A stretch of 64,000 bases of DNA from an uncultured Sphaerochaeta sp. (GTDB lineage Bacteria; Spirochaetota; Spirochaetia; Sphaerochaetales; Sphaerochaetaceae), in NCBI RefSeq assembly GCF_963677075.1, contig NZ_OY781873.1:310001-374000 (forward strand), given 5' to 3'. Position numbers and translations under genes: made by a program. Each line of letters starts with the position of its first letter. Position 1 is the stretch's first letter. The notes beneath the pieces were generated by a model. That model made no database searches, was not told the DNA's origin, and saw only the letters and a list, made by a program, of their open reading frames with translations. Below, one piece after another: positions 25,230 through 33,254 of the stretch.

Positions 25230-25887
25230 GTTCATCGATACCCGTATCAGGGCAACTGACTTCAGTGCAGAGAAAACACTTACCAAGGATACTGTTCCTG
25301 TCCATGTGGATGCCCTGGCATTCTGGATGATCTGGGATGCAAAGAAGGCCATTCTGGAAGTAGAGGATTACACTGAGGCGGTCATCCTATCGGCTCAGAC
25401 AGCACTCCGCGATTCCATCGGTAAGCACTACCTGAGAAGTCTACTCAGTGAACGTGAGGAACTCGGACGGGAGATTCAGCAAGCGTTGGACGCCAAGACC
25501 AATCCATGGGGTGTTACCATTCTCTCAATAGAGATTACCGATATCATCATTCCCAAGGAACTGGAGGATGCGCTGAGCAAGCAAGCACAGGCTGAGCGTG
25601 AGAAGGAATCGAGAATCATATTGGGTGCTGCAGAGGTGGAGATTGCCAAGAAATTCACCGAGGCTTCAGCTGAATACGCCAATGACCCGATCGCACTTCA
25701 ACTCCGGTCGATGAATATGGTGTATGAGGGAATAAGGCAGAACAACTCAATGATGTTGATGCCGGCCTCAATCCTGGATCATATGGACTTTGGTGCGGTT
25801 ATGGGAACAGCGGCAATACAGAAGACAGAACAGGCTAAACGAAACAATGAGAAGGAAGTAACAGAAGATGAGCATGATCAGAATTGA
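25210..25887 (+). CDS. SPFH/stomatin-like protein, C-terminal part (frameshifted)
   Basis: A 225-residue frame carrying most of the band 7/SPFH domain: IDTRIRATDF, TKDTVPVHVDALAFW, RDSIGKHYLRSLLSER, GVTILSIEITDIIIPKELEDALSKQAQAEREKE, and a charged tail. Together with the preceding frame it would give a ~370-residue slipin, a membrane scaffold protein. Taken alone it would have to start at a TTG (25210) inside the first part, which is possible by coupling but has no ribosome site. Its end overlaps the ATPase gene start by 20 bases, as in a normal compact operon, so the operon is otherwise intact. Confidence 0.7.
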   Translation: MIDRAAEFIDTRIRATDFSAEKTLTKDTVPVHVDALAFWMIWDAKKAILEVEDYTEAVILSAQTALRDSIGKHYLRSLLSEREELGREIQQALDAKTNPWGVTILSIEITDIIIPKELEDALSKQAQAEREKESRIILGAAEVEIAKKFTEASAEYANDPIALQLRSMNMVYEGIRQNNSMMLMPASILDHMDFGAVMGTAAIQKTEQAKRNNEKEVTEDEHDQN

Positions 25888-26554
25888 AAAAGTATCGAGA
25901 AACTACAAGACAGGTGAAACAGTAGTCAAGGCATTGAAAAAAGTCTCCCTGGATATTGAAGCGGGTGAGTTTCTCTCCATTGCAGGGCCCTCAGGATCTG
26001 GAAAGACCACGTTGCTCAATCTTATTGGTTGTATAGATGGCTTGGATGAGGGAGAAATCTTCATCAATGATGCTGCGATCAGTACCATGGACAAGGTAGA
26101 GAAAACAGCATTCAGGAGAAACAATCTTGGTTTTATTTTCCAGACCTATAACTTGATACCAGTCCTCTCCGCCTATGAGAATGTCAGCTTTGTACTCTCC
26201 TTGCTTGATGTCAGTGAAAGTGAGGTCAAGAGACGCACCTATGAGGTACTCAAGGAAGTTGGTCTGGAAGGGATGGAGGACCGACGTCCCGCCAAGCTCA
26301 GCGGTGGGCAACAGCAGAGAATAGCCATCGCCCGAGCGCTCGTAAAGAACCCACAGATCATCCTCGCTGATGAACCGACTGCCAATTTGGATTCCAAGAC
26401 TGGCGAAGAGATTCTCAAGCTGATGAAACGCATGAACGAGAAGTATCACACCACGTTCATTTTCTCCACACACGACCAGATGGTCATGGATTACGCCTCC
26501 CGCCTTGTGCAACTGCATGACGGTGCTATCGTTAGTGACGAAAGGAGACAGTGA
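25868..26554 (+). CDS. ABC transporter ATP-binding protein, LolD/MacB type (module B)
   Basis: A 228-residue ABC ATPase of the mechanotransmission class that works with FtsX-type permeases. Walker A is GPSGSGKTT, the Q-loop is in [12 protein letters not shown], the signature is [15 protein letters not shown] and Walker B is [12 protein letters not shown]. Family members drive lipoprotein release (LolD), macrolide/toxin efflux (MacB) or hydrolase control (FtsE). With two permeases, a LolA-like protein and a beta-barrel downstream, a lipid or lipoprotein export role is the best guess. The start overlaps the SPFH gene; the stop overlaps the permease ATG. Confidence 0.9.
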   Translation: MSMIRIEKVSRNYKTGETVVKALKKVSLDIEAGEFLSIAGPSGSGKTTLLNLIGCIDGLDEGEIFINDAAISTMDKVEKTAFRRNNLGFIFQTYNLIPVLSAYENVSFVLSLLDVSESEVKRRTYEVLKEVGLEGMEDRRPAKLSGGQQQRIAIARALVKNPQIILADEPTANLDSKTGEEILKLMKRMNEKYHTTFIFSTHDQMVMDYASRLVQLHDGAIVSDERRQ

Positions 26555-27801
26555 TGAAATTTATCCTGCAACTGGCAGCGAAGAATCTCAGTCGCTACAA
26601 GCGACGTACGATCATCACATCGGTGGCCATCGCAGTTGGGTTGATGATGTACATCATCGTTGATTCCATTCTCGGGGGAGCTACGCTGGAATCGATGCGC
26701 AACCTCCGTTGGTATGAGACGGCCTCTCTTCGTATCTATGCCGATGGGTATTGGGAAGACCGTGCATTCCTCCCCCTAGAGGCCAGCATAGATAATCCTG
26801 AATCCATCATTCCATTGGTAGAGGAAGAACAAGGGGTGGCGACCGTGAGAACCACCTTCGCCGCTGATATGATTCTCTATAGTGATGATTTTGGTGAAGA
26901 CGGCAATATGAGTGTAAGAGTGACGGCCATCGATCCAAAACAAGATTTCGAAGTCTATCGTTTCGAAGATACCTTGGTGGAAGGACGACACCTCGAACCG
27001 GGTGAGATGGACGGAGTGGTATTGGGCAGCTGGTTCGCTGAGGACATCGGGGCAGAGGTTGGTTACTGGGTTACCTTGCTTACCAGAGGCAAAGGAGGCT
27101 TCTACGAGGCCTTCGACATGCAAATTGTCGGTATCGTCAATTGCCCCAACCCAAATGTGAACCGAACACTTATCATGATGGATATCACAGCTGCAGACAT
27201 GTACCTAGGAATGGAAAACTCGGTAACAAGTATCGATATAGTCCTTCCTGAGAAAACCAACCTTGAACAAGCGAAATCCACCTTGCAAGCAAAACTCCCT
27301 GAAGGGTTCAGTGTCTTCACCTGGGAAGATCTTGCTCGAGACTACCTGGCACTGGTGGAAGCCAAACAAGGGGGAACAGGGATGATTCTCTTCCTTGTTT
27401 TCATTATCGCAGCTGTTGGAGTCTCCAACACCATGTTGATGGCAATGTATGAGAGAATGAGAGAGCTTGGCATGATGCGGGCCCTAGGGATGAAAGACCG
27501 TGACATCCTTCTCTCCTTTCTCTTTGAAGCCGGAGGTATCGGACTCATTGGGTCAGTCGCGGGTATAGCTTTGGGAAGCCTGGTGAATATCTATCTGGTA
27601 AACACAGGATTGGACTTTGGCTTCATGTTCAGGGATATGGATATTGGGTTCAGGATATCGAGTATCATGCGAGGAGCTTGGAACTTTGCCACCATACTCA
27701 AGGCATTCTCTGCTGGTATACTCCTTTCCATGCTTGTAGCAGTTTTTCCCATAAGAAGAGCTCTGAAACTCGACATCCCCACGTGCTTGCACCATCAATA
27801 G
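26554..27801 (+). CDS. ABC transporter permease, FtsX/LolC type, first copy (module B)
   Basis: A 415-residue inner-membrane protein with the LolC/E-MacB layout: one N-terminal helix (about 20-40), a large periplasmic MacB-PCD-type domain (about 45-260) and three C-terminal helices forming the FtsX domain (about 270-405), which includes VGVSNTMLMAMYERMRELGMMRALGM. It uses the ATPase upstream to move the periplasmic domain. The ATG at 26554 is taken because AAGGAG lies about eight bases upstream and it overlaps the ATPase stop (TGATG). The second permease follows nine bases later. Confidence 0.9.
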   Translation: MKFILQLAAKNLSRYKRRTIITSVAIAVGLMMYIIVDSILGGATLESMRNLRWYETASLRIYADGYWEDRAFLPLEASIDNPESIIPLVEEEQGVATVRTTFAADMILYSDDFGEDGNMSVRVTAIDPKQDFEVYRFEDTLVEGRHLEPGEMDGVVLGSWFAEDIGAEVGYWVTLLTRGKGGFYEAFDMQIVGIVNCPNPNVNRTLIMMDITAADMYLGMENSVTSIDIVLPEKTNLEQAKSTLQAKLPEGFSVFTWEDLARDYLALVEAKQGGTGMILFLVFIIAAVGVSNTMLMAMYERMRELGMMRALGMKDRDILLSFLFEAGGIGLIGSVAGIALGSLVNIYLVNTGLDFGFMFRDMDIGFRISSIMRGAWNFATILKAFSAGILLSMLVAVFPIRRALKLDIPTCLHHQ

Positions 27802-27810
27802 GAGAAGACG

Positions 27811-29046
27811 ATGACGATAAAATTACCAGCTGTAGCTTTTCGCAATGTGTTCAGGAATCTCCGTCGCTCCATACTCTCTGCTGTAGCAATTGCTGTTTCA
27901 GCAATGGCCATCATGGCACTGTTGGCCTTGCTTGAGACCATGGAAACAGACATGGCGACCAATCTTACCAGCTACTACACCGGAGAGGTGAGGATCAGAC
28001 ATGCAGACTTTGAGAAGTATGAACGATACAACCCTTTGCATCTAAGCCTGGAGGCCGAGAAGGTGATCTCTGTAGCGTCTGCTGTCGAGGGAGTAGAGGC
28101 AGCTACCCCGCGGATCAATTTTCCTGCCAATCTGTACATCGATGAGAAAAACAATGGAGCCATGGGAGTTGGTGTTGACTTCAACACAGAACAGGCCTTC
28201 ATTGATTTTCCTGCAATCATAGATGAAGGGAGAATCCCTGAAGCTGGAGCCAATGAGCTGTTGATGGGCAAATTCCTTGCCCATGACCTTGGTCTCTCAC
28301 TGGGAGACAAGGTGACCATGCTTACCTCCACTGCACTGAGGGGTTCCAATGCCATGACATTCACCATTGTCGGTATTGCATCCTTCCCAGTAGGAGGACT
28401 GAGTGCCAAGACGGTGTATGTTCCCATCGATCGGGCCCAATACCTCCTGAGGATGGATGGCCATACCCAGGAAATCCTATTGCTCACTGAGGATGGATAC
28501 AAAGAAAGAGATGTAGCCAATGCAGTGGAGACTGCCCTTCAGGAACAGCTTTCCCTTAAGACTGAAACACGAGCATGGAAGGATCTGAATATGATGTATA
28601 CATTCCTCTCCATTGCCAAGTTCATCTACTACGTGATGGGAGCAATCTTCTTTGTCCTGGGAAGTACGGTCATCATCAATACCACGATGATGGTTATCTA
28701 TGAGAGAGTTCGTGAGATTGGAACCTTGGGTGCCCTGGGAATGCAGGGGAAGGAGCTCACCAGACTTTTCCTCTTGGAAGGTACCTACATCAGCATCGCC
28801 GGTTCCACGATCGGTACACTCGTTGGAGTCTTGATCGTTTTCATACTCAGTAAGACTGGAATTAATTTCACTGAGGCGATGAGTGGTGTCGATATGGAGA
28901 TATCCTCCATTCTCTTCCCTCGGGTCAACTGGTTCACCGCTCTCTTTGTATGGATCTACGCGATCATCATCTCATCGCTCTCTACGCTCATTCCATCCAG
29001 AAAAGCTTCAAAAATAGAAATTGTGGAGGCACTACGCTATGTCTAA
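27811..29046 (+). CDS. ABC transporter permease, FtsX/LolC type, second copy (module B)
   Basis: A 411-residue protein with the same layout as its neighbour: helix at about 15-40, periplasmic domain about 45-265, and three C-terminal helices with INTTMMVIYERVREIGTLGALGMQGKEL. The two permeases are clearly related but not identical, so a LolC/LolE-like heterodimer with the upstream ATPase is likely. A GGAG site precedes the ATG. Its last eight bases overlap the start of the LolA-like gene. Confidence 0.9.
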   Translation: MTIKLPAVAFRNVFRNLRRSILSAVAIAVSAMAIMALLALLETMETDMATNLTSYYTGEVRIRHADFEKYERYNPLHLSLEAEKVISVASAVEGVEAATPRINFPANLYIDEKNNGAMGVGVDFNTEQAFIDFPAIIDEGRIPEAGANELLMGKFLAHDLGLSLGDKVTMLTSTALRGSNAMTFTIVGIASFPVGGLSAKTVYVPIDRAQYLLRMDGHTQEILLLTEDGYKERDVANAVETALQEQLSLKTETRAWKDLNMMYTFLSIAKFIYYVMGAIFFVLGSTVIINTTMMVIYERVREIGTLGALGMQGKELTRLFLLEGTYISIAGSTIGTLVGVLIVFILSKTGINFTEAMSGVDMEISSILFPRVNWFTALFVWIYAIIISSLSTLIPSRKASKIEIVEALRYV

Positions 29047-29782
29047 ACGTATTATCATGGTCCTGCTTGGACTTACCATACTCTTGCTTCCTGTTTCCCT
29101 GTTCGCAATCACAGCCGAGGAGATTGTCAGGGAGATGGATGCACAAGCCACCTTTGAAACCTCCTACTCCACCGGATCAATCAAAACGACTGACCGGTTT
29201 GGAACAAAGGAGAGTACCTTCAAGGCCTGGGCCCGAGGAACTTCCGATTCCCTTATTGAATTCACCAGCATCGCTGAACGGGGGCAGAAGATACTCAGGA
29301 CCAAGGGAAGCCTCTATCTCTTCTACCCTGATGCCGAAGAGTTGATCAGGCTGCAAGGAGCAGCACTCAGACAGTCAGTACTTGGCAGCGATCTCTCCTA
29401 TGAGGACATGACAGAGGAGAAAACCACCCTTGATGACTATACCGTGACACTCGATGGCAGCGAGACCATCAATGGAAGGGATTGCCATATCCTGACCCTT
29501 ACGGCAAAAACAAGGCAGGTCGCCTACCCTGTCCAGAAAATCTGGGTGGACAAAGAGACCTTCCTGACATGGAAAGGTGAATATTCCACCAGCCACGGTC
29601 GCCTGCTCAAGGAGATGGAGGTGCTCGATACCTTGGTGGTAGATGGAAGAACCCTACCAAAAGAGACCCGTATCGAGGATGCGATGAAGAGTAACAGTGC
29701 AACATGGATGACCCTCGACACCTTGGAAGTAGACATCGCACTCGATAGGAACCTATTCACCTTGGAGAATTTGACATGGTAA
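29039..29782 (+). CDS. LolA-like outer-membrane lipoprotein-sorting family protein (module B)
   Basis: A 247-residue periplasmic protein with a signal peptide (KRIIMVLLGLTILLLPVSLFA). The N-terminal helix ITAEEIVREMDAQ, the curved-sheet pattern, LYLFYPDAEELIRLQG, and LGSDLSYEDM match the module A protein (MGSDFSYSDM), so both belong to the same LolA-like family. It should carry a hydrophobic cargo between the permease pair and the outer membrane. The ATG at 29039 is chosen because GGAGG lies nine bases upstream and the signal peptide begins there. It overlaps the permease upstream and the barrel gene downstream. Confidence 0.85.
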   Translation: MSKRIIMVLLGLTILLLPVSLFAITAEEIVREMDAQATFETSYSTGSIKTTDRFGTKESTFKAWARGTSDSLIEFTSIAERGQKILRTKGSLYLFYPDAEELIRLQGAALRQSVLGSDLSYEDMTEEKTTLDDYTVTLDGSETINGRDCHILTLTAKTRQVAYPVQKIWVDKETFLTWKGEYSTSHGRLLKEMEVLDTLVVDGRTLPKETRIEDAMKSNSATWMTLDTLEVDIALDRNLFTLENLTW

Positions 29783-30891
29783 GAAAGTCTCTACTCCTTT
29801 CACTCTTCCTCATTATTGCTCTTTCCCTGACAGCGGCTGAGAACCCAGTGGTTGAGATGCAGTTGCTCAGCGCAATCAGCTACACGCCAAACACTAGCCA
29901 GTGGAATGAGACAATGGCTCCCGCCCTGAGTCTCTCGATCAGCTCAGGAAGGAGTGGCAATGTACGTGGGGAAGTAGTTTTGAAAACACCGAATCCGTAT
30001 CTTCTCACTTCTTCTTCCGCTCCAGCCATTTATGAAGAAATCCTCCACAAGGCCTACTTCAAGGCACGCTTTCCTTCCTTCCGCCTGACGGCAGGAAAAA
30101 CCCGCCTCTCTTGGGGGGATGGAATGCTTTTCAATGCCGGGGATGTGCTCTATGGGAGCAATGACACCTCGGTAACATTGACTCAAGCAGAGCTTCGCAG
30201 TGAGACGGGGCTCCTGGTCAGCCTGAACTATCCTCTGGGGTTCTTCAGTTTTGCTGAGGCTGTTTTACTCCCATCGCCGGATATGCAGATTGAACATATG
30301 GGAGGAGGGGCTCGCCTCTACACTACCGTTCAGGAGACCAAGGTGGAAGCAGGCTATCTCACCAGTTATGAGAGTGAGCGCCTGCATAAACCCTATATAA
30401 GCCTACAGGGGAATATAGGACCGGACTGGTACCTGTCCTCTTCCCTTGCCATTCCACACAGTGGAGATATCGGGGGAGAAACACTGGATTCCTGGGTAAT
30501 TACCGGTGGATTGTTCCACATCCAATATCTGGAGGATGATAAGAACGTATCCCTTCGGCTGGAATTCCTGACTCGCCCTGCAGGGAACTGGAAACTAGAG
30601 AGCCAAGACGATGCAGACTGTCCACTCTTACTCTACCCTGAGGTAGTGTATACCCCTTCTTCCAGTATCTCCTGGTCACTGAGGACGATCATCAGTCCGT
30701 TGGATCTTTCCTTCAATGCAACACTCGGGGTAAACTGGGCAGTACTTGAAGGCTTCAGCCTCTTGGGTTTCCTCAGTGCTCCAATAGGGGAAAAAGATGA
30801 CATGTTCAGTTGGAAGGGTAAGGTTCCTTCTCCTTACGGTCCCAAGGATGGAAGCATCTCCCTCTCCCTCGGAGCTTCCTGGATCTTCTAG
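29776..30891 (+). CDS. Outer-membrane beta-barrel protein (module B)
   Basis: A 371-residue protein with a signal peptide (VRKSLLLSLFLIIALSLTAAE) and alternating strands ending in ASWIF, a typical barrel-closing strand. Around residue 105, KTRLSWGDGMLFNAGDVLYG resembles the RxSWG segment of the tandem Wzi-like barrels at 56-60 kb. Last gene of module B, with its ATG seven bases inside the LolA-like gene. It probably accepts or passes the cargo at the outer membrane; direction and cargo are unknown. Its stop overlaps the convergent ferredoxin-like gene by four bases. Confidence 0.75.
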   Translation: MVRKSLLLSLFLIIALSLTAAENPVVEMQLLSAISYTPNTSQWNETMAPALSLSISSGRSGNVRGEVVLKTPNPYLLTSSSAPAIYEEILHKAYFKARFPSFRLTAGKTRLSWGDGMLFNAGDVLYGSNDTSVTLTQAELRSETGLLVSLNYPLGFFSFAEAVLLPSPDMQIEHMGGGARLYTTVQETKVEAGYLTSYESERLHKPYISLQGNIGPDWYLSSSLAIPHSGDIGGETLDSWVITGGLFHIQYLEDDKNVSLRLEFLTRPAGNWKLESQDDADCPLLLYPEVVYTPSSSISWSLRTIISPLDLSFNATLGVNWAVLEGFSLLGFLSAPIGEKDDMFSWKGKVPSPYGPKDGSISLSLGASWIF

Positions 30892-31589
30892 CGGAGAATT
30901 TCCCCTTCTGTGGAGAGTGTAACCACAGCAAGGGGAATGATCTTCCCACTGGCTGCAATGGCACGCTTCACTGCCCCATCGAGGCCACCACAGCAAGGAA
31001 CTTCCATTCTTGCGACCGTGATGCTCCTGATATCATGATTGGTAAAGATCTCGGTAAGTTTCTCTGCATAGTCCCCTGCATCGAGCTTGGGACAGCCTAT
31101 AAGGGTGACCCTGTTCTTGATGAAGGTATTGTGAAAATCACCATAGGCGTAGGCTGCACAATCAGCTGCAATAAGCAGGTCAGCATTGTTGAAGAACCCT
31201 GCATTTGGGGCAGCCAGTTTGATCTGCACCGGCCACTGACGGAGCTGGCTCTGTAGGGGAGCAGCATTCATGTTTTGTGAAACAGGTTCTCTCTTTTCTT
31301 CACTTTTCATCACCTTGATTTGGCTTCCAGGGCAACTGAATACCGGCTTCTCCGCTTCCATGAACTTCTCTACCGCTTCATGGTCAAATGCAGGAGCCTC
31401 TCGCTCTTCGAAGGTGATTGCTCCAGTTGGGCAGACAGGCAGGCAATTGCCCAACCCGTCACAGTAATCTTCCCTAAGCAGGACTGCTTTACCGTTTACC
31501 AGACCAATTGCTCCCTCTTGGCATGCACTCACGCACAAACCACACCCATTACACAGCTCTTCATCTATAGTTATCATCTGTCTGATCAT
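30888..31589 (-). CDS. 4Fe-4S ferredoxin-type protein
   Basis: A 233-residue cytoplasmic iron-sulfur protein. Two cluster motifs sit in the first 60 residues: CNGCGLCVSAC and CDGLGNCLPVCPTGA, the second with wider spacing. The remainder (about 90-233) contains conserved-looking cysteines (FSCPG, ADCAAYAYG, IGCPKLD, PCCGGLDGA) and may form a further redox or hydrogenase-like domain. Such proteins are often found beside Crp/Fnr regulators in anaerobes, as here, where a regulator is divergently transcribed. GGAG lies five bases before the ATG. The reaction is unknown. Confidence 0.8.
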   Translation of the reverse strand: MIRQMITIDEELCNGCGLCVSACQEGAIGLVNGKAVLLREDYCDGLGNCLPVCPTGAITFEEREAPAFDHEAVEKFMEAEKPVFSCPGSQIKVMKSEEKREPVSQNMNAAPLQSQLRQWPVQIKLAAPNAGFFNNADLLIAADCAAYAYGDFHNTFIKNRVTLIGCPKLDAGDYAEKLTEIFTNHDIRSITVARMEVPCCGGLDGAVKRAIAASGKIIPLAVVTLSTEGEILR

Positions 31590-31645
31590 ATTGACTCCAT
31601 TGTCTTGTTATATGGGTTATGATACCATGTGCTCATCTATTGATA

Positions 31646-31661
31646 TGTTGGATTTACAACA
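31646..31661. promoter_or_regulatory. Crp/Fnr-type palindrome upstream of the regulator gene
   Basis: TGTTG (31646-31650) and CAACA (31657-31661) flank six bases, the 5-6-5 geometry of Crp-family sites. It lies 16 bases before the Crp/Fnr gene start and could be an autoregulatory site, also serving the divergent ferredoxin-like gene. Confidence 0.4.
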
Positions 31662-31677
31662 AAATATAAGGTGGTTT

Positions 31678-32343
31678 ATGAATATCTACGAGATAGTACA
31701 CCATTCTCATCTTTTCAAGCAGATAGGAGCACAGGAGCTGCCCCACTTGCTCGGTTGCTTGAAGAGTAGGACCAGTAATTTTCCCAAGGACTACACCATC
31801 ATTGATGAAGGGGATTTCACCGATGAAATGGGCATCGTACTCCAGGGATCAGTAAATATTGTCCGTCACGATTTCTGGGGAAACAGAACAGTTGTGACCA
31901 ATATTGGGGTGGGAGACACCTTTGCAGAGACTGTTGCCTTTACCCAGTCCCCCAGTGAAGTTGCTGCCATTACATCGCAGCCTACCACCATCCTATTCCT
32001 GAACATCAATAAAATTGTAACCACCTGCAGCATGAACTGTGTATATCATCATATGTTGATCGAAAACCTAGTGAAGTTACTCAGTCACAAAAACCTGGAA
32101 TTGATGAAAAAGATCAATCACATCACAAAGCGTAATACGCGGGAGAAGCTACTCTCCTACCTCTCTGCTGAATCGAAGCGGCAAGGAAACAAGAAGAGCT
32201 TCACCATTCCTTTTGACCGGCAACATCTTGCAGACTATCTCTGTGTGGAGAGAAGTGCGATGTCCAGCGAACTCTCAAAGATGCGCAGTGAAGGATTAGT
32301 GGATTATCATAAGAGCACATTTACCCTGCTCGAGGAGAACTGA
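31678..32343 (+). CDS. Crp/Fnr family transcriptional regulator
   Basis: A 221-residue regulator. Residues about 15-115 form the cyclic-nucleotide-binding-type beta roll (DEGDFTDEMGIVLQGSVNIV, NIGVGDTFAETVAF); a dimer helix follows, then a winged helix at about 150-220 (NTREKLLSYL, DRQHLADYLCVERSAMSSELSKMRSEGL). The N-terminal cysteine set of Fnr is absent, so direct oxygen sensing through a cluster is unlikely; haem or a small ligand is possible. The ATG at 31678 follows AAGGTGG; a longer frame reaches 31591 but runs through the intergenic palindrome. It controls, in all likelihood, the divergent ferredoxin-like gene. Confidence 0.87.
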   Translation: MNIYEIVHHSHLFKQIGAQELPHLLGCLKSRTSNFPKDYTIIDEGDFTDEMGIVLQGSVNIVRHDFWGNRTVVTNIGVGDTFAETVAFTQSPSEVAAITSQPTTILFLNINKIVTTCSMNCVYHHMLIENLVKLLSHKNLELMKKINHITKRNTREKLLSYLSAESKRQGNKKSFTIPFDRQHLADYLCVERSAMSSELSKMRSEGLVDYHKSTFTLLEEN

Positions 32344-32747
32344 TGATGAAAAGAATTACCGTATACGCGATACTTGCAACCGCCTTGTTGTTGCTCACCT
32401 CCTGTGCCACCGTAAGGAAGCCTGATGCAGTGCCCCTCTCCATTACAGAGTCCCCAGCTAAGCAACTGTTAAGACTCTCTGTTAATCGAGGGATGCTTCA
32501 GGACGCGGGATACTCCTTGGGCGATATCGTAACAATCGAGCTGGAAGGAATGCTGATCCATGCCCGTTATAGCCTTGAAGCCAGGGAGGGATATACAACC
32601 CTGGTGGCAACTGAAGAGTACTCATTGTTGCATCTTCCCAAGGAACTTCAGGAAGGAAGCACCGGTATTCTATTCCCCTACCGAAAGGATTCCTCCAAGA
32701 TCAACACCAAGCTGAATGTAACAGGGAGCTTTGTTTTTACGTTGTAA
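32343..32747 (+). CDS. Small putative lipoprotein
   Basis: A 134-residue exported protein with a lipoprotein signal (ITVYAILATALLLLTSC), the lipobox cysteine lying near residue 21. The mature part (about 110 residues) is beta-rich with no domain that I recognise: LGDIVTIELEGMLIHARY and GYTTLVATEEYSLL are its most ordered segments. The start overlaps the Crp/Fnr stop (ATGA), so it is translationally coupled; a second ATG at 32346 is equally plausible. Its 3' end overlaps the next, convergent gene by 11 bases. Confidence 0.75.
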   Translation: MMKRITVYAILATALLLLTSCATVRKPDAVPLSITESPAKQLLRLSVNRGMLQDAGYSLGDIVTIELEGMLIHARYSLEAREGYTTLVATEEYSLLHLPKELQEGSTGILFPYRKDSSKINTKLNVTGSFVFTL

Positions 32748-33201
32748 CCTGCACTGGCTCAGAGAGTATGTCGAAGGTGTCACAGACCGTCTCCAAGAAG
32801 AAGATCCTGATGCTTTGCAGGTCCATATCCTCATCATAGATACCTAGGTCTTCACGAGTATCATCAGAATAGACATACCCTCTTAGTTCAGCAAAATTGC
32901 CCTTGGTTTGATACTCCTCTTGCATCTCCTTAAGGGATATGCCCAACTTGTAAGAGAGTGCTCTGAGGTCTTCCTTTTCAAGAGAAACAGCCAAGATAAC
33001 AGATCCATCTCTCTTCACTATCATCGAGAAAGGTATGGAAACAAGTTGCTCTCCATTCCTGCATGCGGGATTCTTGAGTAAGGTGCAGACCAAGGGACCG
33101 CACTTCCATATTTCATCAGGCATGATACCATCTCTCTCATCTGGAAAAGTGTGCCAGATAAGGGGATCGATCATGGGCTGGGTAGTAGCATCTAGGTTCA
33201 T
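32737..33201 (-). CDS. Hypothetical cytoplasmic protein
   Basis: A 154-residue protein that I do not recognise. It has no signal peptide or membrane helix, is acidic, and contains two isolated cysteines in CGPLVCTLLKNPAC-like context plus a helical stretch (EKEDLRALSYKLGISLKEMQEEY). Length, codon use and the tight overlap with the lipoprotein gene support a real gene. It lies 53 bases downstream of the YihY gene on the same strand, so it may be the last gene of that operon. No function is proposed. Confidence 0.6.
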   Translation of the reverse strand: MNLDATTQPMIDPLIWHTFPDERDGIMPDEIWKCGPLVCTLLKNPACRNGEQLVSIPFSMIVKRDGSVILAVSLEKEDLRALSYKLGISLKEMQEEYQTKGNFAELRGYVYSDDTREDLGIYDEDMDLQSIRIFFLETVCDTFDILSEPVQVTT

Positions 33202-33254
33202 AAGAGCCTCCTCATGTAGAGTATCCTTTGTTGCTGGAAAGAGGCAAGCACTCT

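Noticed and set aside
24774..25887. Programmed +1 frameshift in the SPFH gene
   Set aside because: No slow or stop codon at the shift point and no RF2-like slippery context; a plain one-base insertion or sequence error explains it better.
25991..26518. 175-residue open frame on the minus strand
   Set aside because: Antisense to the ABC ATPase gene, whose Walker and signature motifs are unambiguous.
27975..28520. 181-residue open frame on the minus strand
   Set aside because: Lies wholly inside the second FtsX-type permease gene, has no family resemblance or ribosome site, and is a by-product of the codon pattern of the real gene.
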